A DNA stretch of 64,000 bases. Origin: Nocardia arizonensis (GTDB taxonomy: Bacteria; Actinomycetota; Actinomycetes; Mycobacteriales; Mycobacteriaceae). The stretch spans positions 62,001-126,000 of the forward strand of contig NZ_LGYZ01000088.1 of the NCBI RefSeq assembly GCF_001310275.1. Direction: 5' to 3'. Each line of letters opens with the position of its first letter. Within the stretch, counting starts at the first letter, position 1. The notes under the pieces are model-generated. The model saw only the letters and a program-made list of their open reading frames with translations. It did no database searches and was not told where the DNA came from. A program made the translations under genes and the position numbers. Positions 26,473-34,259 of this stretch are shown here, one piece after another.

Positions 26473-26784
26473 TCAGTCGCTGGAAGGCAGCGGTTTGGCG
26501 TCCTTGAGGACCAGTGGCTCGGTGCCGTCGCCCAAGGTGCCCTCCCCCGCCTTGGTCACCAGCACCTCGAGGCTGGTGACTCGTTGGGCGGTATAGCGCT
26601 TTCCCAGCTGATTACCGGTGCCGAGCCCCTCTGCCACGGACAGCCCCGGCCGCACCTCGTCGGTGAGCCCGATCAGCGCCGCCCCACCGCAGGTCAGCTC
26701 GACCGGCTCCGTCGGCTTGCGCACGATGATCACCTCGGTGCCACACACCTGACTGCGCAATCGCATACCCGGCTTCAATTCCAC
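26473..26784 (-). CDS. Small conserved-type protein downstream of acyl-CoA synthetase
   Basis: A 103-residue beta-rich protein that I cannot name. Features are KPGMRLRSQVCGTEVIIVR, ELTCGGAALIGL with two cysteines in CGT and CGG contexts, and a polar C-terminus. It follows the acyl-CoA synthetase by 55 nt in the same direction, so it is probably co-transcribed. GTG 26784 is preceded by GAAGGACGG. Function unknown. Confidence 0.6.
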   Translation of the reverse strand: MELKPGMRLRSQVCGTEVIIVRKPTEPVELTCGGAALIGLTDEVRPGLSVAEGLGTGNQLGKRYTAQRVTSLEVLVTKAGEGTLGDGTEPLVLKDAKPLPSSD

Positions 26785-26839
26785 GCTTCCGTCCTTCTCT
26801 CTCCACGTTCGGTCGATGGCTCCATACAGTCATGTTTCG

Positions 26840-28333
26840 TCACGACGACGCCTTCGCGTACTTGTCGACCAGGGCGCGGCGCAGCACCTTCCCCGTTGGC
26901 GTGGTGGGCAGCACCTCCTCCCACACGATCTCGTCGGGTGTCCGCGAGCCGCGCAGTTTCGAGCGCACGTAGCCGCGCAATTCCTCGACATCGGGTGACT
27001 TCTCGGGTTCGGGCACGACTACCGCGACCAACTTCTGTCCCCATTCCTCGTCCGGCAAGCCGATCACCGCGACATCGCGGACACCGGGATGGGAGAACAG
27101 CACGTCCTCTATCTCGGCCGGAGCGATGTTCTCACCGCCGCGAATTATCGTGTCGTCGGCGCGTCCGCCGATGAAGAGGTAGCCCTCCTCATCGATCCAA
27201 GCCCTGTCGCGAGTGGGGAACCAACCGTCGACGTCCAATGCCGACCCCTTGCCGACGTATTCGCCCGAGACCTGGCTGCCGCGCACATACAACTCGCCGA
27301 CAACCCCGGCACTCACGACATTCCCTCGGTCGTCACGCACCTGGATTTCGATTCCCGGTACCGGACGACCGACACTACCGAGCCGCTCCCGAACCACCGG
27401 ATCATCGGATTCCAGCGCGACACGGTGGTCATCGGGCCCGAGCAGCGCCAGCGTCGAACTGGTCTCGGTAAGCCCGTACGCGTTGCAGAACCCCACGCCG
27501 GGGAATGCCCGCAGCGCCTTGGCCAGCACCGGACGCGGCATCCGGGCTCCGCCGTAGGAGATCATGCGCAGGGCGGGCGCATCGGCGAGTTCGCCGTCGA
27601 GCAGATCGACGATGCGTGCGAGCATTGTCGGCACCACCATCGCGAAGGTCACCGATTCCTCGTTCACCATGTTCAGCCAGGCGCGGGCGTCGAAGTCCGG
27701 CAGGTACACCACCCGCCGACCGCTGTAGAAGTTCGTCAAGGCGGAGCCGAGCGCGGCCACGTGGTACGGCGGCACGGAAACCAGTGCCGTCTCGTCCGTA
27801 TCCGCCGACGCGAACTCCACGGTCGACATCACATATGACAGTAGATTCTCCTGCCGCAGCGGCACGGCCTTGGGCCGGGAGGTGGTTCCACTGGTGTAGA
27901 TGAGTACGACCGGGGCTTCGTCGGGCACCACGACAGGCGCGACCGGCTCGTGCGCGTCGGCCCGCTCGATGAACTGCTCGACCGACAGGATCGGACCGCC
28001 GCTCCCGGCGCGTCCCTCATGCCTGCTCTCCACGATCATCAGCGGCCGCTCGAATTCCGATAGCAGATCCGCCAATACATCGTCGCTGAAGCGATAGTTC
28101 ATCGGAACGAACGGAACTCCGGCCGCCGCGGCCGAGAACAGCAACTGCGGGAAGGCTGGGCCGTTGCCGCCGAGGTACACGACATGCGAAGGGTCGTGAT
28201 CGGCGATTACGCCGGACGCACGGGCGACCCGGTCAGCGATTTTCCGATAAGTCAGTCCCCCGGCCCGACCACCGAAGGCGACCCGATCCCCGAGTCCGGA
28301 CTCGGCCATCTCCAATATGAGAGTGAGGCTCAC
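26840..28333 (-). CDS. Acyl-CoA synthetase (AMP-dependent, FadD-type)
   Basis: A 497-residue adenylate-forming ligase: LIYTSGTTSRPKAVP (P-loop; Ser-Arg replaces the more usual Gly-Lys), NAYGLTETSST, a hinge TRDRAWIDEEGYLFIGGRADD, IIRGGENIAPAEIE and the C-terminal PTTPTGKVLRR lysine. It supplies a second acid-activation activity to the island. GTG 28333 has GGAGGAG upstream. It is divergent from the crotonase at 28488, and operator sites 7 and 8 lie between. Confidence 0.92.
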   Translation of the reverse strand: MSLTLILEMAESGLGDRVAFGGRAGGLTYRKIADRVARASGVIADHDPSHVVYLGGNGPAFPQLLFSAAAAGVPFVPMNYRFSDDVLADLLSEFERPLMIVESRHEGRAGSGGPILSVEQFIERADAHEPVAPVVVPDEAPVVLIYTSGTTSRPKAVPLRQENLLSYVMSTVEFASADTDETALVSVPPYHVAALGSALTNFYSGRRVVYLPDFDARAWLNMVNEESVTFAMVVPTMLARIVDLLDGELADAPALRMISYGGARMPRPVLAKALRAFPGVGFCNAYGLTETSSTLALLGPDDHRVALESDDPVVRERLGSVGRPVPGIEIQVRDDRGNVVSAGVVGELYVRGSQVSGEYVGKGSALDVDGWFPTRDRAWIDEEGYLFIGGRADDTIIRGGENIAPAEIEDVLFSHPGVRDVAVIGLPDEEWGQKLVAVVVPEPEKSPDVEELRGYVRSKLRGSRTPDEIVWEEVLPTTPTGKVLRRALVDKYAKASS

Positions 28334-28375
28334 GGTTCTCCTCCGCAGCAGGGCCCTACGCCCTCGAACAAGTAG

Positions 28376-28391
28376 AATGAACTTACTGATT
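28376..28391. promoter_or_regulatory. AT-rich operator site 7
   Basis: AATGAACTTACTGATT shares 11 of 16 bases with the island motif and retains the ACTGATT half perfectly. It lies 43 nt upstream of the minus-strand acyl-CoA synthetase start. Confidence 0.45.
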
Positions 28392-28453
28392 TATCTCTAA
28401 TGCTAGCAGTGTGGGGTTGCCGCGGACAGGCGTTCCGGTGTTTGATCTAGAGG

Positions 28454-28469
28454 AAATAGCTAACTCATG
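28454..28469. promoter_or_regulatory. AT-rich operator site 8
   Basis: AAATAGCTAACTCATG matches 13 of 16 bases of the motif and ends 19 nt before the crotonase GTG at 28488. Confidence 0.5.
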
Positions 28470-28487
28470 TGACTAACTGGAGGGTCT

Positions 28488-29276
28488 GTGAGCACCCCAC
28501 CCATCCGGGTCGAGCGGCACGATCACACGATGGTGATCACCATCGACCGGCCCGAGGCGCGTAACGCACTCGATCGCGGTTCGGCGGAGATCATCGGCTC
28601 GGCACTGGAGCAGGCCGACGGCGACGCGAGCGTCTGGGCCGTGATCCTGACCGGCACGGGCGAGCGCGCCTTCTGCGCCGGAGCGGACCTCAAGGCGATC
28701 GCCCGCGGCGAGTCGCTGTATCAGGAAGGCCGGGAACACTGGAGCTTCGGCGCCTGGGCCAACCATTACATCAGCAAACCCACTATCGCGGCGGTGAACG
28801 GTGTCGCCTTCGGCGGCGGACTGGAACTGGTGCTGGCCGCAGACCTCGCCGTGGCCACGGAGAGCGCGAAATTCGGGCTGCCGGAAACAAGCCGGGGCAT
28901 CATCGCGGCCGCGGGCGGAGCGTTCCGTGTGATCGATCAGCTGCCGCGCAAGGTGGGAATGCACATGTTGATGACCGGCCTGCCCATCGACGCGGCGACA
29001 GCGATGCACCACGGCCTGATCAACGAAGTCGTCCCGGACGGGCAAGCGCTCGAGGCCGCACTCGCCCTGGCCGAAACGGTGTGCCGCAACTCTCCGACCG
29101 CCGTCGCCGCGAGCAAACGTATCGCCTACGGCGCGACCGAGAACACCTGGGCGGGCGAAAGCGAGCGCTGGTCGTTGACGAACTCGGAGAACCAGCGAGT
29201 ACGGCAGTCACACGATGGCAGAGAGGGACCCAAGGCGTTCGCCGAGAAGCGAAACCCGGTCTGGCAGAACAGCTAG
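28488..29276 (+). CDS. Enoyl-CoA hydratase/isomerase family protein
   Basis: A 262-residue crotonase of standard length: ITIDRPEARNALDRG, TGERAFCAGADLKAIARG, VNGVAFGGGLELVLAADLAVA and FGLPETSRGIIAAAGGAFR. The first catalytic Glu is present in LPETSRG. The second Glu position is His (VGMHMLMTG), so it may be an isomerase or a specialised hydratase. The C-terminal KAFAEKRNPVWQNS tail is typical of the family. GTG 28488 follows GGAGG. Confidence 0.9.
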   Translation: MSTPPIRVERHDHTMVITIDRPEARNALDRGSAEIIGSALEQADGDASVWAVILTGTGERAFCAGADLKAIARGESLYQEGREHWSFGAWANHYISKPTIAAVNGVAFGGGLELVLAADLAVATESAKFGLPETSRGIIAAAGGAFRVIDQLPRKVGMHMLMTGLPIDAATAMHHGLINEVVPDGQALEAALALAETVCRNSPTAVAASKRIAYGATENTWAGESERWSLTNSENQRVRQSHDGREGPKAFAEKRNPVWQNS

Positions 29277-29415
29277 CCCGAGCTTCGAACAGCGCCACCC
29301 ACAACCATGTTCTCGCTCTCAGCTTCTTCACATGGAGAGCGTGGTGACCGACATCTGTAGCCATCGACCCGCATACCACCCTCGCCTTCCCTTGTGCATC
29401 GAGGGATAACCGGTA

Positions 29416-29431
29416 AATAATATAACCGTTA
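29416..29431. promoter_or_regulatory. AT-rich operator site 9
   Basis: AATAATATAACCGTTA is the weakest match (9 of 16). It lies in an AT-rich stretch 23 nt upstream of the aldehyde dehydrogenase start and within a partial inverted repeat, CGGTAAATA/ATATAACCG. Confidence 0.35.
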
Positions 29432-29453
29432 CTCTAATGGAAGGCACGGAGGC

Positions 29454-30920
29454 ATGGGCGAAGCGCGATTCGGGCAACTGTTCATCGACGGCGAGTGGGT
29501 CGGGGGACAAGGCACGGAACAGATCACCGTCGTCAATCCCGCGACGGAGGAGCCGATCGGGTACGTGCCGCAGGCCACGCCCGCCGACGTCGAGCACGCG
29601 GTAGCGGCGGCGCGCACGGCGTTCGACTCGGGCCCGTGGCCGAGGATGACCCCGGCCGAGCGCGCCGAGATTCTGGCCGAGATGGCCGCCGAATTGCAGC
29701 GGAGGCGGCCCGAATTGGTCGAACTGAGCATTGCCGAGGCCGGCTCGACCCGCATGCTCGCCGAGTTCTTGCAGGTCGGCGCACCGATCGATCACCTGGC
29801 CGACCTGGCCACCCGGGTCTTGCCCAAGTTCGACTTCGAAACCGCGATGCTGCCGACCTTCGGCCGCGGTATCGGCCAGGGAATCGTCGTGCGCGAACCC
29901 TTCGGCGTGGCCGCGCTGATCACCGCCTTCAACTTCCCGTTGTTCCTGAATCTGTTCAAGGTCGGACCCGCACTGGCAGCGGGCTGCACCGTCGTCCTCA
30001 AATGCTCCCCGTACACGCCGTTCGAGGCGCTGGTACTCGGCGAGGTCGCCGAGGCGGTCGGCCTGCCCGGCGGAGTGCTGAACATAATCACCGGCGATGC
30101 AGACGCGGGCGAAGCGCTCACCCGCCATCCCGATGTCGACATGGTCAGCTTCACCGGCTCGGATACGGTGGGGCGCAAGGTTTACGAGCAGAGCACCGGC
30201 ACCTTCAAGAAGGTCGTACTCGAGCTCGGAGGCAAGTCCGCCAACATACTGCTAGAGGACACCAACCTCGACTTGGTGATGGAGAGCGTGCTCTCCGGTT
30301 TCGTCACTCACGCCGGTCAGGGCTGCGCGCTGATGACCCGGATCCTGGTGCACCGTTCGCTTCACGATGAACTCGTCGCCAGAGTCAAGGGAGCCCTCGA
30401 CTACATCAAGGTCGGCGACCCGGCGGACCCGAGCGTCGCGATGGGTCCGCTGATCCGCGAGGTGCAACGTGAGCGCGTGGAAGCGCTGATCCGCGCCGGT
30501 CTCGACGAAGGTGCGCAACTCGCCTACGGCGGCGGCCGCCCGGCGGGCCTGGACAAGGGCTACTTCCTCGAGCCCACCCTGTTCGTCGGAGTAGACAACT
30601 CGATGAAGATCGCGCACAGCGAGTTCTTCGGCCCGGTCGCAGTGGTGATTCCGTTCGATGACGACGCCGACGCCGTTCGCCTCGCCAACGACAGCGTCTA
30701 CGGTCTGGCGGGCGGAGTCTGGTCGGCCGACCCGCTGCGCGCCTACGCGGTTGCCAAGCAGATCCGCACCGGCATGGTGGTCGTCAACGGCGGTGGCGGC
30801 GGTTTGAGCCCGCACGGACCGTTCGGCGGCTACAAGCACAGCGGCCTCGGCCGGGAATTCGGCGAGCATGGCTTGTCGGAGTTCTTGCAGCACAAAACCA
30901 TTCAGTGGCCCGCAGGTTAG
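29454..30920 (+). CDS. Aldehyde dehydrogenase family protein
   Basis: A 488-residue NAD(P)-dependent aldehyde dehydrogenase. The general base is Glu257 in VLELGGKSAN, the nucleophile Cys291 in HAGQGCALMTR, and the cofactor loop lies in SFTGSDTVGRKV. It would convert the aldehyde made from the P450/SDR-oxidised alcohol to the acid for the FadD enzymes; that order is inference. ATG 29454 follows CGGAGG. It is followed 29 nt later by the ferredoxin gene. Confidence 0.93.
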   Translation: MGEARFGQLFIDGEWVGGQGTEQITVVNPATEEPIGYVPQATPADVEHAVAAARTAFDSGPWPRMTPAERAEILAEMAAELQRRRPELVELSIAEAGSTRMLAEFLQVGAPIDHLADLATRVLPKFDFETAMLPTFGRGIGQGIVVREPFGVAALITAFNFPLFLNLFKVGPALAAGCTVVLKCSPYTPFEALVLGEVAEAVGLPGGVLNIITGDADAGEALTRHPDVDMVSFTGSDTVGRKVYEQSTGTFKKVVLELGGKSANILLEDTNLDLVMESVLSGFVTHAGQGCALMTRILVHRSLHDELVARVKGALDYIKVGDPADPSVAMGPLIREVQRERVEALIRAGLDEGAQLAYGGGRPAGLDKGYFLEPTLFVGVDNSMKIAHSEFFGPVAVVIPFDDDADAVRLANDSVYGLAGGVWSADPLRAYAVAKQIRTGMVVVNGGGGGLSPHGPFGGYKHSGLGREFGEHGLSEFLQHKTIQWPAG

Positions 30921-30949
30921 CCGCACCACCTCGAGAAGGAACTCGGACA

Positions 30950-31141
30950 GTGAAAGTCGTTGTCGATCTGAACAAATGCAGTGCACATGGGCGCTGTTTC
31001 GCGGTGGCATCGGAATTCTACGACGTCGATGACGACGGATACAACGCGATGAACGGCGTCGAGGTGCCGGAGGAATTGCACCATCTGGCGATCGAAGGGG
31101 CCGAGGCGTGCCCCGAACAGGCGATCACCATCATCGAATAG
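30950..31141 (+). CDS. 3Fe-4S-type ferredoxin of P450 systems
   Basis: A 63-residue ferredoxin. Cluster ligands are Cys10, Cys16 and Cys54 in KCSAHGRC and ACPEQAI. His13 takes the place of the fourth cysteine, the CxxHxxC...CP variant found in ferredoxins encoded near actinobacterial P450s. It is the likely electron donor for the P450 at 5129-6361, with the aldehyde dehydrogenase just upstream in the same operon. GTG 30950 has GAAGGA about ten bases upstream. No ferredoxin reductase is in the window. Confidence 0.92.
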   Translation: MKVVVDLNKCSAHGRCFAVASEFYDVDDDGYNAMNGVEVPEELHHLAIEGAEACPEQAITIIE

Positions 31142-31394
31142 CCGTACTCGGTTCTGTGGGAGTTCACCACTTCCACACAACCGTGCGCCGTCGAATCGCC
31201 GTGATGACGGGCTTCTGCCATGTTCCCGATGTAGATGGTCTTCGGCCCGGTGTCGACCGACAAGGTGAGCCCGGCCGAGTTCGGCTCGGTCGAGGAGGCG
31301 AGTCGGCAGTGGGCGATGCCGAGAAACCCTGCGGTGATACCGAATCGGGCTCTGGGTATGCGCGTCCGTGACCGATAACGCGGCACACGGAATA

Positions 31395-31943
31395 TCAGAG
31401 TCTCGAGCTCGTTATCAGGGCGGTCGCGAGTTCCTCATAGACTTTCTCGAGCTTTGCCGGCTCGAACGGCCGCGTGGTGACCTGCATGCCGACGAGCGTA
31501 GTGAGTGCGATGGTGGCGTAGAGGTCTGCTTTGTCAGGCGAGGTCCCGTGGTCGCGCAGGGACGCGGCGAGCCCTTCGTGACGGACAGCATCTACTCTGC
31601 GCTGCACATCGGCGACTCGAGGATCAACCGACGCCCACGCTCGCAAGGCCGCTTCGGCGTTATGGGGAAGCCCTATGGCGAATGCCGATTGCAGCCGAAT
31701 CTGCTCTGCGAAATCGGTCGAGATGGAGCGAGCGATAAGTTCTGTGGTGTATCGCGTTTCCCAGTGCTCGAGAAACTTCTCGACGAAATCGTCGAAACTC
31801 TCGAAGTGGTGGTAGAACGAACCGCGGGTGACCCCCATGGTGCTGCACAGGCCCGCGGCCGTGAGAGCGGGAAATCCCGATTCTTCGAGTACTTCCATAG
31901 CCCGGTCGAAGTAGTCGGCCGTCGTGTACTTGATCGTCGCCAT
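31395..31943 (-). CDS. TetR-family transcriptional regulator
   Basis: A 182-residue protein. The N-terminal helix-turn-helix reads LTAAGLCSTMGVTRGSFYHHF, here quoted in part as GVTRGSFYHHFESFDDF, which is diagnostic of TetR. The remaining 130 residues form a helical ligand domain. It lies downstream of the AveC-like gene on the same strand, separated by 213 nt containing a strong hairpin, so it may have its own promoter. It is the only TetR in the window. It is a candidate for either the ACATACA inverted repeat at 33218 or the AT-rich motif of the island; the sequence does not decide. Confidence 0.9.
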   Translation of the reverse strand: MATIKYTTADYFDRAMEVLEESGFPALTAAGLCSTMGVTRGSFYHHFESFDDFVEKFLEHWETRYTTELIARSISTDFAEQIRLQSAFAIGLPHNAEAALRAWASVDPRVADVQRRVDAVRHEGLAASLRDHGTSPDKADLYATIALTTLVGMQVTTRPFEPAKLEKVYEELATALITSSRL

Positions 31944-32085
31944 CGGTCCATTATTCCGGTTGCCGCCACCCCTCGGCTGGGCGGGATACGGTCGACTACC
32001 ACAGTCGGCACGGACTACCCGTGTGGCTGCTCCGTACTGTGCTGGGGGGTGTGGATGCGACCGTCCACCACACGATTGATTCGCC

Positions 32086-32137
32086 GCAGTGCCGGATTCC
32101 GTGACCAATGGCACTGGGCACGGGAATCCGGCACTGC
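32086..32137 (-). terminator. Strong hairpin between AveC-like and TetR genes
   Basis: An 18-bp stem with one bulge (32086-32103 with 32119-32137) and a 15-nt loop begins 20 nt downstream of the AveC-like stop. It may terminate or attenuate read-through into the TetR gene. No U-tract is evident. Confidence 0.55.
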
Positions 32138-32156
32138 TCGACGGGATTATCAGCGA

Positions 32157-33161
32157 TCAGCAGGGATCGCTGTCGCCGACGCCACACATCCCGTTCACGA
32201 AGTAGCTGGGAATCGAAGGCGGAGTCGTCTCGGCGTGCTGATTGACATAGAGATAGCCGAGATTGAACACGAGCATGGCCACATTGAAGACTGCGCCGAG
32301 AGCGAGCACCCGGAGGACGGTGCGGCCTTTGGTGGTCTTGACGCGATCGATGCCATGATCGGAGAACATGTAGCCCTGTTTGTCGCGGAAGCAGAAAATA
32401 ACTGCGCTCAGCCCGACCATACCGCATCCCCACGCCAGACCCTCGTACAACGGGAACTGATAAGTTGTTCCCGGCCACAGGGCGAAACTGCCGGGCACCC
32501 GCATGTACTGGTCCACGCCCTGGATAAGGGTGATCCATTCGCCGAAGACGTCCTGAGCGAACATGAGGACCATGAGGATCGCGATGAGGGCCGCGCGGTT
32601 GAGCCGCGGAAATTTGCGACGCCACCAGTTGACGTAGGAACTGGCCCCGAGCATGTTCAACGGCACGAAGAACAGGTAGATCCCGATCCACCACCAAATC
32701 GGCTGAGGGTTCACCCCGCCGTTGTCGACCCACCCCGGAATGAACTCTCCCCAGCTACCCATGTTGAAGAAGTGTGAATTGTAGGAGAAGACGGGCCGAA
32801 GGGCATTCACCAGTGGATCCTGCCAGGCAGTGAGCATCCAGGCCATGGCGACGATAGCCACCGGAGGCAACTCCCGGTCCCTTATCGTCTTGCGAACGAT
32901 CCAGAAGATGAAGACAATGCTGCCGACAATACTGAGAACGTCCCAGAAATAGATCCAGATCATCTTCGTGCCCTCGTCGGGCCCGGGCTGTACCCGCTTG
33001 AAGTGGTCCGACAGGATCCATCGAATGAATACGTAGAGCTCCAGCACCAGGAACAATGCGCCGAGCCGGGCGAGCCACACTACCCGGGGCGAGTCTTTCC
33101 CCCCTGACTCAACACTTTTCGATTCCTCGGTTCGCGCATGGAGCGAATCTTTGATCGTCAA
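32157..33161 (-). CDS. AveC (spirocyclase)-like integral membrane protein
   Basis: About 334 residues with roughly seven hydrophobic segments (first LARLGALFLVLELYVFI). AveC-like landmarks are AWQDPLVNALRPVFSYN, then WWWIGIYLFFVPLNM, QFPLYEGLAWG and a C-terminal lumenal NGMCGVGDSDPC with paired cysteines. It is the second AveC-type protein of the island, clearly diverged from 20469-21548. TTG 33161 has GAAGAGG ten bases upstream, and TTG 33179 is an alternative; no ATG is available. An inverted-repeat operator lies 57 nt upstream. Confidence 0.78.
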   Translation of the reverse strand: MTIKDSLHARTEESKSVESGGKDSPRVVWLARLGALFLVLELYVFIRWILSDHFKRVQPGPDEGTKMIWIYFWDVLSIVGSIVFIFWIVRKTIRDRELPPVAIVAMAWMLTAWQDPLVNALRPVFSYNSHFFNMGSWGEFIPGWVDNGGVNPQPIWWWIGIYLFFVPLNMLGASSYVNWWRRKFPRLNRAALIAILMVLMFAQDVFGEWITLIQGVDQYMRVPGSFALWPGTTYQFPLYEGLAWGCGMVGLSAVIFCFRDKQGYMFSDHGIDRVKTTKGRTVLRVLALGAVFNVAMLVFNLGYLYVNQHAETTPPSIPSYFVNGMCGVGDSDPC

Positions 33162-33217
33162 AGCTAGGCACCTCTTCAAGATCGGTCTCGCGACACTGCG
33201 TTACAGCGATATCGCGA

Positions 33218-33235
33218 ACATACACCCCTGTATGT
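33218..33235. promoter_or_regulatory. ACATACA inverted repeat, TetR-type operator candidate
   Basis: ACATACA-CCCC-TGTATGT is a perfect 7-bp inverted repeat with a 4-nt spacer. The shape is common for TetR-family operators. It is placed in the promoter region of the AveC-like/TetR pair. Confidence 0.6.
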
Positions 33236-33287
33236 CACCTTGGGAAGCATTGCGCCTGGAAAGTATTCGCGCCGGCAGTGTCGCGGC

Positions 33288-33614
33288 ATGGCCACACCCG
33301 AGATCGAGCAGGCAACCACCTTTCACCGCCGTCATCGGCTCAACGCCGGTCGTGATCCCACTACCGCGAATTCGCGCCACCCTGATCGCCGAGTCCGGCG
33401 CGCTGGTCGCCGAGGCGGCCTGGACGGACGCGCTCCTCGAGCCGACGCGCAGCGGATGCTCGACATCGATTTCGTCGGCGATCCGGCGCCAGGCTGGACG
33501 GTCACCATCGACCAGGACCTCACCACGGCGCGGATCACCGGCCCGGGCGGACTCGGCGAGATCTACTCCGTGGCCGCGGAGAAGATGAGCCGATCTGGGC
33601 CGGAAAATGCGTAA
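33288..33614 (+). pseudogene. Possible frameshifted gene remnant
   Basis: No single frame looks coding throughout. The frame from about 33325 gives VVIPLPRIRATLIAESGALV and AEAAWTDALLE. Just after that, another frame gives AQRMLDIDFVGDPAPGWTVT and ARITGPGGLGEIYSVAAEKM up to the stop at 33614. Joined by one frame change near 33440-33450 they read as one plausible protein of about 95 residues. I do not recognise it. It could be a dead gene or chance. Confidence 0.3.
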
Positions 33615-33671
33615 CCCCGGTGATGTGCCTGACCTTCCAGTGGGAAGGCCGGTAGGGATCGCTCCGGGGTT
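33613..33671. terminator. Nested inverted repeat with T-run
   Basis: AACCCCGG (33613-33620) pairs with CCGGGGTT (33664-33671), enclosing a second hairpin CCTTCC/GGAAGG (about 33634-33649). TTTTC follows. It may be a terminator or structured RNA at the end of the remnant. Confidence 0.4.
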
Positions 33672-33710
33672 TTCTGAGGATCAACTATACCCACATTCCT
33701 GGGGTATACG

Positions 33711-33905
33711 CCTCTTCGCCGTCTGCTCTCCCCCGCCCGGTTCGACCGCTACGTCGCTGCCGCTGGATCCCCGGACACAGCCGTAGCACTCTACGCCTGG
33801 AACCTCGCGGTCTCCGGCGCCTGGTACGAGACGCTTGGCATGTTAGTGGTACTGCGCAACGCTCTGGACGCACAACTCGTCACCTACCTTTCTCCGAGCC
33901 GAACC
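33711..33905 (+). pseudogene. Truncated Abi-like (abortive-infection family) N-terminal fragment
   Basis: The frame through 33711-33905 gives LLSPARFDRYVAAAG, AVALYAWNLAVSGAWYETLG and VLRNALDAQLVTYLS. This resembles the N-terminal region of Abi-like proteins (LSxxRxxxYLxAxGGD...LYxWNxxLSxAxxxxLxxLEVxLRNALD). After YLS the sequence loses the pattern and there is no C-terminal half with the LRNxxAH motif. It has no good start codon. It is therefore a broken remnant of about 65 codons at the boundary before the nar operon. Confidence 0.5.
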
Positions 33906-33977
33906 GCCCCTCGCACCTGCTCGGACGGTATGGTTCGACTTCACGCCCACGCGCGCGGATCGCCGCGATCGAATGTG

Positions 33978-33991
33978 TTAACAAATGTTAA
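33978..33991. promoter_or_regulatory. TTAACA-AA-TGTTAA palindrome upstream of narG
   Basis: A perfect 6-bp inverted repeat with 2-nt spacer, 269 nt upstream of the narG start. The stretch 33906-34259 has no other convincing gene. A weaker hairpin (ACCGCT/AGCGGT) lies at about 34160-34180. It may be a regulator site for nar or a leftover of the decayed region. Confidence 0.4.
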
Positions 33992-34259
33992 GTACCCGAG
34001 AAGCGGCCGTTTCCAAGGCTTCACCGCGACGTCGACCGCCCTCCCCCCTGCCCGGAATTTCGCACGCTCAGGACGTATCACTCCTGGTCGGCACCGGGAC
34101 AACCTGGTTCGAGCGTCCAAGATCGGTGACCGACAGGTTGCACCGACCTCACAGCTCACCGCTACCCCGAGAGCGGTGTGAGAGATTCGTTTTGCCCCGG
34201 GCCGCGGGCTCCTTACAGTCGGGTACGACAGCCCGAATCGACCGGTCCCAGGGGGCGCC

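Noticed and set aside
8287..29431. KstR or KstR2 steroid-regulon operators
   Set aside because: The recurring AT-rich motif lacks the AAC-GTT arrangement at KstR spacing and the CAAG-CTTG core of KstR2.
31142..31394. Possible small gene on either strand between ferredoxin and TetR
   Set aside because: Neither strand shows consistent codon bias, a ribosome site or a recognisable motif; only a weak TGTGG/CCACA hairpin near 31155.
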